Made by a program: the position numbers and the translations under genes
Notes under the pieces: generated by a model
The model's database searches: none
Seen by the model: only the letters and a program-made list of their open reading frames with translations
Told to the model about the DNA's origin: nothing
Shown here: one piece after another, positions 63,701 to 64,000 of the stretch
Layout: every line of letters starts with the position of its first letter
Position numbering within the stretch: position 1 is the first letter of the stretch
Assembly: GCA_964388665.1 (NCBI GenBank)
Contig: CAYMBJ010000011.1
Location: 1-64,000, forward strand
Source of the DNA: CALCCV01 sp964388665
GTDB taxonomy: Bacteria; Bdellovibrionota; Bdellovibrionia; Bdellovibrionales; Bdellovibrionaceae
DNA: 64,000 nucleotides
Reading direction: 5' to 3'

Positions 63701-64000
63701 ATATCGCGGAAAGATGATGAGAGATTATGATATCGATTTTAAAAAAGTCGATGCTTGCAAACGGCCGATCCTTTTCGTTTTGGGCATTGAAGGCATACCT
63801 TTAGTTAAAAAAGGCGTGAATGCTGTGCGAGAGCGCTTAAGCAATTCTGAGTGTGTCATTTTGCCCGGTGATCATGGTCCACATCGTGGACTCAATCAAC
63901 CGGAGTTTATCAAGCAGATCACTCAGTTTATTTCTAATTTAAAGACTGATGCGGACAATAAGCAGAGCGAGCCCACCAAGTTATCAAACTTTAATCGACA
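60795..64000 (+). CDS. polyketide synthase: AT-ACP-SnoaL-like-alpha/beta hydrolase (runs off the window)
   Basis: At least 1068 residues, open at the right edge. Residues about 20-95 are the KS-AT linker of a type I PKS (HLLCLSAKQEEALRELAAKY, then TAMTGRNHF), with no KS before them. AT: FTGQGSQYAGM, S203 in GHSVGE and H306 in SHGFHSPQ. ACP: S550 in LGLDSLLQI. About 642-772: NTF2/SnoaL-like domain (FVPELMFEIEHLQSVGDTVY, then VRWNA). About 795-1060: alpha/beta hydrolase with S876 in GWSAHS and H1027 in GDHGPHRG. The last could be a thioesterase-like release domain. Start ATG overlaps a small upstream frame as ATGA; an internal ATG at 60810 is the alternative. Confidence 0.85.
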   Translation, partial: MIQEQMNKNSSQYTETSTPQERPAHLLCLSAKQEEALRELAAKYANCIEAETEKSLGDICFTAMTGRNHFDERLAIPGKSREEIAKKLRCYAESGDLRAGVSRGTVHSGESSKVAFLFTGQGSQYAGMGKELYISQKVFRDAIDRCEKILFELGQFSLKDALFDGKQIDETQRTQPALFAIEYALAELWKSFGVQPYVVMGHSVGEYVAACVAGVFSLEDGLKLISARSRLMQALPGEGAMGAIAASEERVKEAIKNHLQKVSIAAVNGPESVVIAGAAPIVKEILADFEKLKVKVKQLNVSHGFHSPQMDPMLEEFEKIAGGIDYHRPVIRLISNVSGKRVESDEVGQASYWRRHVREAVKFYDGMKSLSQEGVEKFLEVGPGTTMLGMGRLCLPEAESEKCVWLTSIKKDANEFEKLAESLGGLYSHGVKIDWQGWEAGCPKRILVQLPTYAFQRKEYWAEGASHGQQVAGSSPVAKAAPSVIPTSQPKAVKSNATLSPFLRKIEAAGEADRPQVIQSFLQDEVAKVLGSEAALISPAKALLSLGLDSLLQITFRTNLKKILGEELGELIPTTLILNCPTVEALTKFLLKNVLTPQKLSGLSAREVESPSEPVVQGSAPAVMNAPNFVEEAREQNSINEKLVTALFDLPMNQSLDGEFVKLVHPLFQNHPVLMKEWGAGPGAFRDFMNFYKTFVPELMFEIEHLQSVGDTVYVRWNAAGVHEGTFLDIHPTGGKVTLAGLIQVRVLEGKVVEIWGDWAIESFTRQIGISVDEIKEKWRRRKSFTASRSWNPQGKETFFIIPSVNLPGYINFRESAMNLRAADHRVITMELLGTRRAFEALPAQPDYGAAKEIEAIIAVLEDIGVREPVHFLGWSAHSVVALELALSHSDLVKSVVLIEPFSASFMKNKPLSPEEQAVYKISGDLGLTPMNMEDVRTEMIESKVFPASFDFYAIPHFSSLEAFIRIYEYRGKMMRDYDIDFKKVDACKRPILFVLGIEGIPLVKKGVNAVRERLSNSECVILPGDHGPHRGLNQPEFIKQITQFISNLKTDADNKQSEPTKLSNFNR

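Noticed and set aside
1..64000. CRISPR arrays, tRNA or rRNA genes, phage genes
   Set aside because: No regularly spaced repeats with unique spacers, no cloverleaf with a plausible acceptor and T-loop, and no structural phage genes noticed by eye.

Overview
The window reads as one stretch of a free-living or predatory Gram-negative bacterium. Lipoprotein and TolC-like genes, a PstSCAB system, heme A synthase, a large TPR/kinase repertoire and a lipoprotein with a TFQNC lipobox together suggest the Bdellovibrionota (Bdellovibrio-like). That placement is inference from gene content; there is no rRNA here to confirm it.

Layout. 0.2-4 kb: a full-size ABCC/MRP-type exporter that reads as two overlapping frames, probably by a one-base frameshift. 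4.2-12.3 kb: a TolC-like protein and its partner, a secreted PLA2-like protein, an IS1-like insertion sequence with 16-bp terminal repeats, a class III nucleotide cyclase coupled to a TPR/winged-helix protein, and a lipoprotein, with three 31-bp-spaced motifs in between. 12.4-21 kb: housekeeping genes (CtaA/COX15, an ABC1/UbiB kinase, a TIGR01777-SRPBCC epimerase, glyoxalase II, pstSCAB). 21-25 kb: a four-gene iron operon (imelysin, di-heme oxidoreductase, cupredoxin, FTR1). 25-28 kb: a ferredoxin, two tandem-duplicated small Cys-containing secreted proteins, a long palindromic element, a spermidine-synthase-like gene broken by a 155-bp MITE, and YheU.

28-33.5 kb: a compact natural-product operon in the order heme-oxygenase-like diiron oxidase, Fe(II)/2-oxoglutarate oxygenase, stand-alone carrier protein, adenylation-condensation didomain protein. 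It faces a 1993-residue signalling protein (Ser/Thr kinase, STAND ATPase, GAF, CheA-like HPt and HATPase). 39.9-45.3 kb: class IV aminotransferase, nitrilase and FMN hydroxy-acid dehydrogenase, then a circularly permuted D-amino-acid oxidase with glutamate racemase on the other strand. 45.5-50.7 kb: a branched-chain amino-acid type ABC importer whose two ATPases are fused. 50.8-53.4 kb: a divergent EmrA/EmrB pair.

53.5-64 kb: a polyketide-type biosynthetic cluster. A six-gene minus-strand operon encodes ACP-KS, ACP, a PP-loop ATPase, an in-trans acyltransferase, an asparagine-synthetase-like amidotransferase and a KAS III-like enzyme with exchanged catalytic residues. Divergent to it is a protein that starts at the KS-AT linker and runs AT-ACP-SnoaL-alpha/beta hydrolase off the window edge. 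The PKS module is therefore cut precisely between KS and AT and its halves point away from each other.

Two families of short palindromic mobile repeats are each present twice. One (106 bp, CTAG ends) supplies the stop codons of the genes it abuts. The other (TNA target duplication) inactivates a gene and is also found as an internally deleted 60-bp copy.
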